Below are positions 38,401 through 51,429 of a DNA stretch of 64,000 nucleotides, in pieces. Position numbers and translations under genes: made by a program. Below the pieces are notes generated by a model. The model was not told the origin of the DNA and did no database searches. It saw only the letters and a list, made by a program, of their open reading frames with translations. The number at the start of each line of letters is the position of its first letter. The stretch's first letter is position 1. The stretch covers positions 15,994,370-16,058,369 of the forward strand of contig NC_045140.1 in NCBI RefSeq assembly GCF_008831285.2. The letters run 5' to 3'. This DNA is from Nymphaea colorata (lineage: Eukaryota > Streptophyta > Magnoliopsida > Nymphaeales > Nymphaeaceae).

Positions 38401-41400
38401 AAAAGTGCCCAGAATAAGGGCCAGGAACCAATTATCCACCCCATGAGAAAGCTCTGCAACACACATACAAAAGTGTTTCCTTTATCATCATCTTAAAATC
38501 TGAAGCTTCTTCACTCTTGCATGAAAAGAAAAAAACAGAAAATGATTCTCTACGCTATTAATGTGTAAGATTAACACAAAAAGGAAAACAAATTGCTGCA
38601 ACATAAACATCTCCAAAGACCAAAATTTCAGATATTAGTATGCTCTTGATGAAAGTCAAAACAGACATGTCAGTTTCAGGAGCAAGCAACCATAATGAGC
38701 ATGGTTGCTGGTTCGGAAAATGAGAAGTCATCTCGTTCACATCTCCAGGTCAGTTCATCTCTGTCCACTTTCAGATTTCCATAATTGACATATGTATGGT
38801 ACAAAGATAAAAGAACTTGGCAAGGAGACAAAAACATCATGACTATAGTAGCATCTATAACTTGATGAGTAGCTCCCAGATCAAACGGAGTACTGAAATT
38901 GGTTTACAGTTGGCTAGTGAGCATTCATTGCTGGATAGGACAAATCACTTAAAAAAAACAAAGGACACCTGTTGGACTTTTCTTTCTTTTTTTTCCCGTT
39001 GACTACATGAAGACAATAATCCTTTTCTAAAATAAGCCAGCTCATTGTAGCCAAAGCTAATCTGAAACCTTCACAAGCTGGGGATTGAATAGGCGAAGCT
39101 TCCTGACATGGTATAGCAGTAGCTACTTTATTGCAAAATTAGCCTATCCATTATAAACAGTCTTCCAAGTAGGAGATATTTCTTGTCCTTCAAGAGTGAA
39201 TCCATACAGTTCACAAAGGAAGAAGTTAAAGAAACCAACAACTATGAGATGAAAAAAAAATCATAACAACAAATACCAGACAGGCAGAAGCTACAACAAT
39301 TCCTGTGCCAGTCTGGACCGAGTACTCTCCTGATGCAAGTGGAAGATTTGGTTTATTAACCTGAAAAGTAAGGTATATATGTAATGTCAAAGCATGCATA
39401 AACTTAATATAAGTCTGACATGATTGAATGGAAAAAAATAGCAATTGGAATGCTGAACAGATTACACAACAAAGATAAGTAATGTACTGTAATGTAGAGA
39501 TAAGTTTATGCTACAGAAAGAGACCATAACAAATGTTTTTGCTTTACCTTATCAATCTCTATGTCAAACAGCTGATTCAATCCAACAATATAAATGTTCA
39601 TGAAAAGTGCAGGGACCACAGCCTGCCAAGAAAGAAAAAACAAAAAATAAAATGTAAAACTAGCCAAACTCCAGACTATGAGTTTGAAAGAGTGTAATAC
39701 ATTGTTATAAAGGCAAGAAAATTACTTGCAACAATCCAGTAACAAACAGCGGAGAGAAATCCGATAATCTTTCAACAGCAACAAGGGATACTGATACTAT
39801 GCTTATTGCCTGCTCAAAAAAGAACCCAAACATCCAAGAACATCATTTGGAATGCAAAAAAAAGAGCTGTTGCTGAAGAGTTAACTTACAGTGCCAATAA
39901 CAGTATGAGGCCTTGAAAATCGATAGAATGCATTCAAGGACTTCTGAAAGGAAGTCCAAGCACTTATAGCCTCAGGCTCAGATCCATATGTTTGGTCCCA
40001 AGAGGCACTAGGAGAGGTGTGGTAACGCTGCCCTGATGCAATTTTCTTCTCAACTCTAGAGATGAGATGGCCCCATTCACATTTATGTGACCTCACAAAA
40101 TGCCGGCCGTTTAGAATAGCAAAGGCTTGGATGTTTGACAACCTAACTCTCCCTAGAATTCCAGAAATTTAAGGCATTAGCAGATGCAAACCAGGATTCT
40201 TTGACATTGTAGGCAGAAAAATCAGTTAAACAAACGATTATTCCAGAAACAATAAATAAATAATTTGGCATCCTTCTTAGTAGCAAAATAAGGTAGGGCC
40301 ATCAGAATCATAACTCAAGGACAAGCACAGGAATGCCACTGTCAACAGGAAATAAGTTTAATTCCAACTTCAAAGAAGTCTTCCCTCCAGTGCTTTCAGT
40401 GTGAAATTTGTAAAATCAAAGAACAATACAAAAATCAGAATCAGCCGATAAGACACTTATCAACTGATTATACGACACAAGTTTATAACATCTGAATCAT
40501 CTAGCACCTCAATTTGCAGTTGTTAATTCATGCCAAAAAAGTTTATGGCTAGAACACTATTGAGCTAATGTCTGAGGCAGACAAAAGTTGTTCCACAAGC
40601 CTATGTTTCATAACTTCCATTCACCAGCATTTACTTGGAATTTCTTGCGGTGAGAACAACTTCATCTTCAGATACGATAATCTAGTAATAAACTTTATCT
40701 TATACTTTTATATTAGCATATTTAAGGTCGAAACAACTTTTCCTCTCCACTAAACCCGAGAAATGCTTACGCCAACCTCTTGTTCAGTAACAGAGATTTC
40801 AAAAAAATCTACGGAAATTGTTATGGCATTCATCTGGTTTGCAATTATTTGATGCCAGTAACATTAGATTTATCCGGTAGAACTTTGAGCGCCTGTTCGT
40901 CTAGACCTTCTTAACTGTTCAAACGGGACTCGCATCAGATCGAGCATCTTTGGGAGATTAAGTTCATAACTATCCGAAAGGCTAAAACTATGTGCAGGTG
41001 GCCTAGTAATCAAAACTACCCAGCCTACTATGATCCACAGTCCACAAATCTGAGAACAGATCTTACACGTTCAAACAAGATTCGTGTCAACCGAGCATCT
41101 GTGGCAGATTTAGTACCCAACTACCCGAAATTCAAAGCGCAAGTGCTCTAGTAATCGAAACTATCGGACCTAATATGGTTCATACTCCCCATATATATGG
41201 AAGCACCAATCAACACTCACTGACGAGCTTCTACCTTTTTCCAGTTTAGTAGCAAAAGTATGCATTCAAGGGACAAACCAACACCACCATTACCACTGAT
41301 CATTTCATACCTCCTGTCCTCTTCTTTCAGATCGCCCACATACACACACACACACACACACACAAAAAAAAAAAAAAAACCCCAACAAGCGATAGCAGAA

Positions 41401-41691
41401 ACTGCATTAAGCAACATAGAATAATGACAGAACATACTCGGACACTGAAGTGTCTTCCATGCATCCAATTTAACTCTCCTTGGCCAGCAAGAAGCATAAT
41501 CACCTAAAATACGATTAGTTAGTACCTTCAAACAACGGAAAAAGAAGATAATCAAAAGGAGCCAGAAGAAAGATAATAACAAGTACGGGTTGGTGTTGTC
41601 AAGGAAACAATCGCATACCCTTATGAAGGCAGGAAAAATCAAAAGCACAACATTTTTGTTTATTGAGAGCTCCAACAACAAGGGAATCCAT
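35372..41691 (-). CDS. VTE2: Homogentisate phytyltransferase, chloroplast (tocopherol synthesis)
   Basis: Thirteen coding exons: 41691-41619, 41503-41438, 40152-39890, 39809-39726, 39622-39548, 39360-39277, 38453-38364, 37878-37777, 37689-37594, 36748-36677, 36582-36487, 36087-35983 and 35413-35372. The sum is 1248 nt (415 aa plus stop); all junctions are GT-AG and in frame. The N-terminus [15 protein letters not shown] and the next ~100 residues look like a plastid transit region. The mature part begins near [17 protein letters not shown]. UbiA-family prenyltransferase motifs are present: NQLFDIEID (about 178-186) and DIPDIEGD (about 312-319), the Mg-diphosphate-binding Asp motifs, among several hydrophobic membrane segments. 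It ends [13 protein letters not shown]. The enzyme joins homogentisate and phytyl diphosphate at the plastid envelope, the committed step of tocopherol (vitamin E) synthesis. Conserved motifs are intact, so it is probably functional. Tocotrienol and solanesyl paralogues are less likely given the close match to VTE2 around the motifs. The start ATG at 41691 gives the family-like MDS beginning. Confidence 0.95.
35420..35450. repeat. (GA)n microsatellite beside VTE2 last exon
   Basis: A GA run lies seven bases upstream (on the gene strand) of the final coding exon of VTE2. On the minus strand it reads CT, so it supplies the polypyrimidine tract of that splice acceptor. Confidence 0.85.
37032..37283. 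repeat. Diverged tandem duplication, period about 132 bp, in VTE2 intron
   Basis: The segment starting TAGATCATAAA at 37032 recurs from 37164. Shared words include AGAAGAATYAGTTAGTTAAT, TGAATACTATGG, TGGTTGTGG, AAATGCATTAA and TTTATGGATC. It lies in the intron between VTE2 exons 9 and 10. Confidence 0.85.
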
Positions 41692-42015
41692 GTATGCCTC
41701 GTAAAAGTCTGTATCTCAGTCCGGAACTCAACAGTTTGAGCTATACCCTACATTCAAATACAACAAGCGCTACCACTGAACCTCATGCATCAATACCCGA
41801 CTCCTAACGCCAAAGAGATTTTCGGGAAAATGGGATGAATAGTACGGAGCTTTAGGCAAAAGCGAATAATTTGGTTTCTTGGGGAATGATAATTTTGGAC
41901 AAATGGGAGTCTGTCATCTACTTCCGTCAAGTGGGTATCGCCGCTTCCTCCAGAAAACTCGAAGCAGAAAATCTCAACTAGATGGGAATCTCACCCTGCC
42001 ACTCTGAGGAGCGAA

Positions 42016-42054
<39 letters not shown>

Positions 42055-42234
42055 CGCTCGCTTTCTCGCGCAACCGCTCACTCTGCCTCTCCCTCTCCCT
42101 CTCCCTCTCCCTCGTTCCTTCTCTCTGCCACTCTTCCTTCGATAAACGAACAAGTGGAGAGATCGAGACGGGAGAGGCACGAGCTCCCCATCACTCTTTA
42201 TAGGGTTCAAGTTCAAAGACAGAAATTGAACCAA
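41692..42234 (-). promoter_or_regulatory. Probable VTE2 5' leader and promoter, with CT/GA repeats
   Basis: Immediately upstream of the VTE2 ATG. It contains a long CT run at 42019-42050 and a (CCTCTC)n-like tract at about 42084-42114, which read as GA repeats on the gene strand. GA repeats are common in plant 5' leaders and can bind BPC/GAGA-type factors. I could not place a TATA box or transcription start. Confidence 0.45.
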
Positions 42235-45200
42235 AATTTACTGAAGCAACCCAAATTAATGGAAAGCTTTCCAGCCATCCTCCCCGACGGTCATGACGCC
42301 TAGTCTTGAAAGCAGACAGGCCAACCACTTTGACATCCTCCACGAGGTCGTCTGGACGCAGCCACCTTCCCCAGCACGCATGAAACAGAGCTACAACTAT
42401 TTCAGGCACGTATTATTTAATAACATTTTATTGAATTTTGCGTTTATTACACGCGTCCACTCCTCAATTTTACGGTAGCAGTTTCAATAATATTTTATTG
42501 AATTTTTATTTAGGTTCTAAACGTTCACAAGAAATCAGCTGGACGATTGCTACAGATCATCACGGAGGCAGCCAGGCAGGATCATGAAATGAAAACTGAA
42601 AATAGCGTTGGACGTTGAGGGCAATTTTTCAGATTTTCACTATCATTCATATTCATAGTGGATGCAACAATTTTCAAGACCGATGCAAATTAAGAAGTAG
42701 AAGGGAATGTTCATGATTTGTTTGTATCATTTGAAATGGGTGTTGCACTATAATCAATTTTTGTGGGATTAAATATATATATATATATATATAGAACATT
42801 AAATATATAGTTAACAAATTTTAAATTGATCATATGGCAGTGACTCTGGCTGTCCTATGTAATTGGACTCAGGTCCACCTATGTCCAACCACTAAATTAT
42901 ATTTTAAAGAATAGGCTCGCCCCATGGAACCTCCTCCTATTTCTAGTCCTCCCGACACAGCTCTAAACTTGTCAAGGGGCTGATTTAGGCTTTTAGCTCT
43001 TGCCCACCCAAACAGTAAAGAGGACTATGAATCAAGAGATACCATAGAAATCAAAATCTAATGTTTTATCGTACTTTTTGAAATAAAAAAATAGTATACA
43101 TTTTTTTGAAATGGACACCATGAATTCACTGTTAAACTACGATTTCAAACATGATGATCGGACTCTTAATTAGCATTTAATTCAAACACATGCATGTCCC
43201 ACATGAAGTTTGTGGCCTTGGAAGATTATCATGAGCCCTTTCAACCACAGATTTCATATTCAACCTCTCCTCATTATAAAATTCCATGAAATTAAGGAAC
43301 AATGAAGATCTCAAATTCATAGTTCCCAAACCCGGAGTTCCCTAAAATCCAATGCCCCTTAAGTTGAACACCTGTAGCTGCTAGAAAAGATATTTTATTG
43401 CCCAGAGGTTGCTTTGTTCTGTTTCATTAATTTCCTATCTGGGCTGCAAAGGGGTCCATGTAGAGCTGGATCTTGTCATTTTCCACTGCAGTCTTACCTA
43501 ATTCTGCCAGTTGCTTCGATCCCACCTGACTGCAACACTGACTACTTCTCTTCACTGTTTTCCAGTTTTCATACAGTGGAGATAGTTCCTGAACTATCAT
43601 GGGGGCCAGTGTTTGGATGACATAAGATAGCTCAAAACAACCAAAATTATATATGATGGTGAACATCATATATAATTGTACATTCCAAAATCGATTGTAG
43701 AACTTAGGCTAACTAGGGAGCGAGATATCTAATTTTAACTGATTACTTAAGTTTATTTTTCATGAGTTTCTCTTCTTTCTTTACTATTATACTTGTTTCA
43801 GAGTTCTCACGATATGAGCTTTAACTCTGTTGCACGAAATAGTTAAAAGTTATCTCCGCATTTCTCGGTCTGCAAGTCCAACTTACCAAGAAAACATGGC
43901 GGTTTTTATTATCAAAGGAAATTAACAAAAAAAAAAAAAGGAATTTATTCAGCTTGTTGGAGACAGTGGCATCTTTGAGCAAACCCATTGCCAGAATCAT
44001 GCAGCACTGCCAAGTCCCATTTTTTCTAGAAGGATGTTGTGAAAACGACGCACGCAGGGGCTTTCAAAACTTAAGATATTTGATCATATTTATTTTGAAT
44101 ATGGAATTATCTGTTATTGTTTAAAAGTTATACATCTTTCAGCTCAGAATTTTTTCTTTATCAGTTATGGCAGCAGCATTAGGGAAATTTGCTTTTAGAG
44201 TGTCACTTTTTACAATGATCCAAAGGACCGATCTCCCTTTTCTTATTCTATTCATATGGACTTGAGTTTTTTTTATAGACAATTATCAAAAATTATTTTA
44301 TAGGTGTCATTTCGACAACATTTAACCGTCGAAAGTGAAATGTCATAATAAATAATATGCTTGGGTCAATTCTACTCTAAAGACTCATGTGTGTTTTCAT
44401 GGGAGAGCTTAAAAGGACCACCCTTCCCAATGATATGCAGGGAGGGGCATCATCCTTTCACTGTCTCTCCTGTTGAAGTTGAAATATGAATTAAGACTTT
44501 TTATCTTTTTGCTAAAAAGTAGACAACTTTTTTAAGTCAAAAATATGACATTCAATAGAAGAAGCCATGTCCCGTCCTCATATTTTTAAAAAGAGAAAGT
44601 TTACTATTATCATGTTCCAAAAACTTTAATTTGACCCTTTTTTAAAAAAAATAAAAAATATATAATTCGGCCCTGATAAGAATTTTAAAAAATACCTTTC
44701 GGGACTTGATATAGACAACGAAAGTAAATGCTTGTACGTTTACTTTAAATGAAAAAAAATGGTTTCTCGATCAAGTAGGTGGGTGAAGTTTGCACCTGCA
44801 GATCTGTTGGACGTTATTATGGCAACGATAACATTACGATAATCTCTCACACACACATTGGCACATGCAAACACTATAAAACTGCGCATACACCTTGCTA
44901 AGAAATAAGAATAAATAAAAAAAATAATTAGTCGTATTTCTAGAGTTTTGTATTTGTTCAAGGCCTTGTCGTGGACGTAGAAAAATTTTCTGAAAAAATA
45001 CACTTGTTGTCAAATAGATTAATGGAAGAATGTTGAGTGTTCAATATCGTCTAGTTCCAGGTTCTACATAAGCAGTTGGATGGTTAAATCTTTTTCTTTC
45101 TGTTATACTGCTCCAGATTCTATCTATGGTGGGTTACAGATCGAGTCTCGGATAGTAAATAGAAAAATGCAAACCCTGTAACCTACTCTGTCCCATTAGG

Positions 45201-48200
45201 AACCATAATGTGTTAAGTGGAAGACAAAACCTGCCTCTTTTTAATTTGTTTGCCGCTTTATGATACGATCGAGGTGGAGTTCCCTCGTATACTATTTTCT
45301 TCTTCTTTTTGTATGCAGGAAAGAAGAACGCACTTAGAGAAGGCCATAAACGGTGTATAATAATCCCGACAAGCTATTATTGGGTCTTTGTCTTATGGAA
45401 ACCGAGAAGAGGTGGTTTTAAATTAAATGCACTCACGTCTGCCTTATATCAATGTCATGGTTATACATCGTTGTCTTTGGCTTTAGCAATAAATGCAACT
45501 TTTTAATATCTCAGCTACATTCAGAATATTGCAAGTTTTTTTTCTTTTTCTTTTGTTTTTTTTAGGAATTTAAGCTGGCAGGCACGTTCCACTTGATATC
45601 CAAAGAGAAATGCACTCTGGATGTTGAACTCTTTTGCCACTTAAATAGGGTTTTTACTCTTTTTTTTTTGTGTGTGTGTGTGTGTGTGTATGTGTGCATG
45701 ATTCAAATATATTGGACACCTGATAATTGTTAGATGGTTAAAAATTTGAAAAATGTTACCGAAAACACCAAAAACCATTGCTAAAAGTATCATGAGCGAT
45801 TGTTTTTTAGCAATAGATTTTTAATTTATAACTATTTTGGAACTGAAATTCATCCAAGTGAACCTTGAGGCATGCAGCTCAATGCAATATATCAAGATGT
45901 GTGTTTGTGGTGCGTGTGTGTGAACCAAAATAGCTTACACATGACCACATATAAAAAAAAAAAAAGAAAAGCTTTTCACATTTGATTAAGAAGAGTGTGC
46001 TTATATTGCTTCTCACGTTTTTTTATTTCACATATTTCTCAATGATCGTTTATTTTCATAATTGCTTTAAAAAAAAACTTCATGGTAAAAAAAGTCGGCG
46101 TTTGTCCCATATCTAGAACGTAGCATATATCGTAACAAGCAACAACATGATAATGAAGACATTCACACACTTAGATTAATCGAGTCAAACCGTGTTTTTA
46201 CAGTAAGCCATAAACTGCCAGTGACCGACGAATTGAACTGTGTGGATCGCGGCACACCCGTATACTAGTGAAACGTCGAAATCAATAAAGTTGGCGGTGG
46301 ATTGGAAGCGACTGCGGCTTTTGGTTACCGTCGTGAATTTGGTTTTACCACAAAGCAGGTGCATGATCACGTAGCTCTCATGAAGTCTTGTCATGATCAG
46401 AACCACCAAGATAGAAACAGAGTGAGTCCAGATCTAAAGTACTCCCGTCCTTGGCAAAAGAAAGACAGGACCAAAAAGGCTAATTAAATTTCTAGCAGTT
46501 CGCTTTATGTTTGAAAATGACGAGCCAATTGTTCAAGATAATTTATTAGCATATGGTCTCTTGCAACTCTTTATAAGATTTTACGGCTTAAGGTATCCCC
46601 TTCCCTCCCCTCTATTTGCTGCTGATTGAGATAAGTGTCTTCTAATGAAGTGCCAATTCATGAAGAAGTCACGATTTTGTGCTGCCGCCATGTGCAACAA
46701 GATGCTTCAGGGGTGATATTTTTGCGATGGATATATGGAGAGAAGTTTTTTGTGGAGATAGTTTCTGCACTCATTGTCAAATCAGTTGTGGAACCACATG
46801 AGGGCTTGTGTGGGCAGTTGTCCACACAGTCCTCCCGCAGAATTTAGTTATTTACATATGGGTTGCCCCTACATAATTTGCTTATTTTCTATGTATTTGG
46901 TGCCCCTCAACACGTGAAGGATCGATGGTCTTTTTGAATTAATGCTCTTCAGCCAAAAAAATTCCTGCTTCACTAGTGTTCATAGGTGCATGCATGTGTC
47001 ATTGTCTTCCAACTTGCCTTGCCCCCACTGCAAGTAGGTTAGGTTGGTTTCATGTGATAAAATACAGAACACACACACACGGGGAGGCACCCCGAAGCAT
47101 GCATGCACATGCATGTGTGTACACTCTCACACATACACACACACATCACGTAGAGGTTGCATCCATTTCATAAGCTAAAAGCCCAAAGTCAATTTTTCAG
47201 AAATTTTAATTTGGTTTGTGTAAAAATTTTGAAAAATGTAGTTGGTCTCTCACGGCTCTTTAACAAAAAAAAAAAAATCTTGGATCCGCTCTAAGTTGAA
47301 TAGAAGAACCACGTGAATGTGCAAGGTGGAGCTCATACGTGGCCCGTAATAGAAGTAAGAGTGCCCCTTGCCCCTTTGACGCGTAGATAGATGCGGACAT
47401 GACCAGAGGCGTTGCCTTCACTAGAAGCCCATGCCTGCATATAGACATACGCTTGCCAGATGCTATAGCTAAAGGACAAGCGACGCTACTGATGCGATAT
47501 AATTAGGGCAAAAATGGTCCAAAGTATGCGTTAGGTCGTATCGAAGTGGGACTCTTGGATGTTCATCTTCTCTATTTTCTCTTTGCCGTGAGTAGAAATT
47601 CCAGCAATATCAGCTATGGCCTATAGTTTGAAGCTCGGTAGCAAAGGCAAAAGGCTTTGGTTATGGAGCACTAATACTTCAAACTATAACATTTAAACGG
47701 CAACCAATATATAAATGAGTATATGATTGTTATGTATTAATGTATAAATAAACGATTTATGTACGTCTATGGGGGCAATTGCCTATACAAGCCCATATGT
47801 GCCGCTGCCACCAGTTTGACTTGGTTGGCTGTACCAAATAAATCCAATCTGAAGCAGATAACAAGCTTGGATGAGCAGATTTTGCTCGCTTTTGTACCTT
47901 CTGAGCTGTGGGTCGTGCCGTCACTTGATGCAATGGATTTCCATGAGGACAAGAGCCATCAAATCGGAGAAACGCCACGAGTTGATCATTGTCTCGACAC
48001 TTCATCCCTTTGCGATGCCAATGCCCTGTGACGAATGATATGGTCGACAAGGAACAGCGGCACCATCATTAATTTGCATGCATTTTCGCATCTGTGGCGC
48101 TCTTCTTTTTATTTCACATTCTTCAAAATAAAACGTCGCCCCCGTACAGGTCCATTTCAATAGATATGATTATTTCACTGATAACTAAATCTTTATGGCT

Positions 48201-51200
48201 AGAATTTGCTAGCCAAGGCAAGCAGATAAATTATTAGTGTCGGTTTCGACGATCGAATCTTTCGGTCAAAAAATGCAATGCATCGTGCTACATACGGCCA
48301 AACCGGTATACTTCTTTTTTCTTGGTTTAGGTTTAAGATAAGGACTATATAAAATTTCAAAAACAAACAAAAATCAATTCACCTCGTTCCAGCTATATAA
48401 ATATATATATATAATAAATGATGACTACAGATTCACTTTTTCTTTTTGTTATTCTCTTAATCATCCATCATATAAAATTAAACAGCTCTAATTAAATGGC
48501 TATGGGACTCTAAAAAATGGCTATGGGACTCTAAAAAGCAAGAGTCATCATTCAATTTTCACACACACACAGAGTACGTGTATATATATATATATATATA
48601 TAGTTTTATTCCTTTAGACAAGTTTTAACACACAAAAAAGGAGGCTGCCCAATAAAATGCATCAGGGCAATTTCAACAACATGACGAGGTCCACCAAATT
48701 CAAAGAAAAAACAATTCCATCCCTCTTAGCTAGAGGGAACCACAAATATACCGGATTTGGACATTCATTTTAAAAAGATCATAAGGTGGATATTAAATTG
48801 AAAAAATAGTAACTTAGTTGCATTTTCAAAAGACTAAAGTACCGCTTTAAAGAAGTAAAAGATTTTAATTAAAGAAACCAATTTGTTTACTTCATTGAAG
48901 GGTATTTCAATTTCTTAAAAATACAACAATATTTTTATTTTTTTAACTTAATCTCTACCATGCCAAAAAATATATTAAGTATTCAGATAACTTCACTACT
49001 GTACAATGCAAACAAACACACAACCGTGTCACAATTAAAAAACAATACGAACCACGCATACTATATCATGGAAATTGAGTTGAATTTTTGGCTTCCTCTA
49101 GATTTTGATAGGCTAGAGATCCGGACACCAATAAAATCCTCAGAGCATGGTTTTTTGTTAAAACAAAAAAAATCAGAGTTTGGTTAAAACAAAGATCAAC
49201 TTTGCCTACTTTTTAGCGAATAAATAACTTGGCATTGTGGAAAAAGTTTAAAAGCTCAGACGCAATTCAGTTCAGTTCATGACTTTGCCCTGCTAAACAA
49301 ATTCAGACTTCAACCTTACCAACTTCTAATACAAGAATCATGCTGAACACAAAAAATATTACATATAGACAGTAGTGAATGCGGACATTATAGAAACAGG
49401 GGAAAATGCTATATTGAATTACTAAGAAAAAAGTGTTCCAAGGACAAGGCAGAAACTCCTGGAGTGGATGACAGGTAATCTTGTTCTCTAATTATTGACC
49501 ATCACTGATAAAATGACTTCACGAGCTTTCACCCAAACTTTACAATTTTGGGAGACAGGATTCGTCATCCTGTGGAGGCAAAAAACTTTCAGGGAACCAT
49601 GAATTCCTTCAGAGTTCAATCGATTGAACAGATATACTCTGAAGCTACACACGTCCAAATTTTTCTATAGTAATTAAACATTATAGATTAAACTACAACA
49701 ACATCAAAGCAGATTCTCTTTTGAAATATATTTGTGGTTGGGTAATATATATCCTTAATTCAGACCCCATGTCCAAGTTTCGGCTTCTTTCTTTTTAATC
49801 AACAATGAACTTGAACCCAAGGTTGTATTGTGCTGAAGAGAGGATATGGACAAGGCTACTGACTGCTAATTTCTGGTGCATACTAACATCGACATCACAT
49901 CCTCAAAGGAAGAAGATGAGAGATCTCAAAATGAGTTCATCTAAACAGGAAAAGTTCCAATCAGACTCTGCAATCATATTTAAGGACCACCGAATTATTC
50001 ATTGCATAAGGCCACACAATGGCATAACTAGGTTCAAAAGTCAATTGGTAGTGATTGCAACTTTTAGAAGGGCATATAGACATAGCAACACGTTGACATT
50101 GACATTATATTCATAGAGAAGAAGCATGCACCTCCGTTATCAACATGCAAATCCAAACTCGAATTTCAAGGCCACACAAAATTCATCCAAGAATCACCTT
50201 CCGCTTGACAGTATTTAAAAGGATGGATGTTGATTGGCGACTGACCAATCTTCACACAAGACATCTTCAGACTGAGGACAATGTTTCCATAAACTGCCGA
50301 GTTACCATGAAGGATTTAAGGTTCAACCTTGGGCAGTCACACCAAGTTCTGAGAAGTCTTTGGAAATGAAAATCGGATGGCACATTCCAAATTTCTGATC
50401 TTGGGAAATCTGAAGGAAAAACTTGATACAGCTATTTATTATTCAATAATAAACAATATATGACAAACAAAAGCATATGTGCACATATAAAAATAGGGCA
50501 CAATGTTTAGGTTCTTTTTTTTTTCTGACAGTTAAATAGAAGAGCTGGACAAGTGAGTTTCTTATAGTCATAATTTTGTTGCAAGAAATACTAGAATTGC
50601 TGGTAGTCATAGGACTTGTAGTCTAAAGTTCATGAAAAATACAGAGGAACCCATTTCAGCAACTAAATCTACAGAAAAATGTAGTTAAATGCAGTTGAAT
50701 TACCAGGAAAGGAATGACAAGCATAGCAACATCCTTGCATGAACGCAGAAGCAGTTTTTACCAAACAATATATGATAGACATGATAAATCATGTAATGAG
50801 GAAAGCTAAACTTAAATTTGCAGATAGTTCAAAAAAACAAATACTGGTCACAGCTTTTGCAAATGGCTGTCAGGCCTAAGGCAAAAGGTATGAACTTGCA
50901 TACCAAAGAGCTCAGCATTTTCCAAACAGAGCTTCTCAAAATTAGCTCATGGTCAGCTAAAGGCTTTCAAACTGAAGGACGCTCAGAGATCAATATCTTA
51001 GAAATTTGCCGAACCCCAGCTCGTCAGTCAGAAAGAAGCAAGAGTGCAATATTTCAACCAACGAAACAGTGATATTACTACATGTGACAGGACCCCCAGC
51101 TCAATCTGTTTAGACCTCAGAATGAGAGGACAAGGCAAGCGCAAAACTACATTTAGTGAGACCAATTATGATGATACACCAAAGCTTGATAGTAGAGGAC

Positions 51201-51429
51201 CAAAAATCAGCCACTTCATTCTATCAGAAGGGATCAACAGCAAAATTCAACCTTGGGACAAACAAGAGAGCAGAATTTACATCAATAGACTATTAAGCTG
51301 TTAAAAAGTTCTTCTGATTGTTGCTCTTAGAAACATTCACTGACAGCAGCAACTTCTCAAAAAAAAATGGATGCTTGTGTGACTGCAAGATATTCAGCTC
51401 CGGGAAAAGCAGCACATCAGAACTTTGCA
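42235..51429. other. Long intergenic region, no gene recognised
   Basis: AT-rich. It contains microsatellites (TA at about 42775-42793, TG at about 45671-45690, CA at about 41343-41363 just inside the VTE2 intron, TA at about 48581-48602), a 14-bp hairpin at 43645-43677, a short tandem duplication of AATGGCTATGGGACTCTAAA near 48496-48537, and degenerate dispersed-repeat fragments near 44.6 and 47.2 kb. Plus-strand frames at 49.8-51.3 kb (74-103 codons) are Gln/Ser/Thr-rich, unrelated to known proteins, and lie downstream of the CSN5 pseudogene. Confidence 0.5.
43645..43677. repeat. 14-bp inverted repeat (hairpin)
   Basis: AATTATATATGATG (43645-43658) and CATCATATATAATT (43664-43677) are exact reverse complements with a 5-base loop (GTGAA). 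Confidence 0.8.

Noticed and set aside
41217-41681. 154-codon minus-strand frame as one exon
   Set aside because: It reads through VTE2 exon 1 (out of frame), intron 1, exon 2 and part of intron 2. The spliced model explains the conserved part better.
49805-51304. Run of plus-strand frames resembling a gene
   Set aside because: No shared domain, no consistent splice sites joining them, and composition like the surrounding non-coding DNA.
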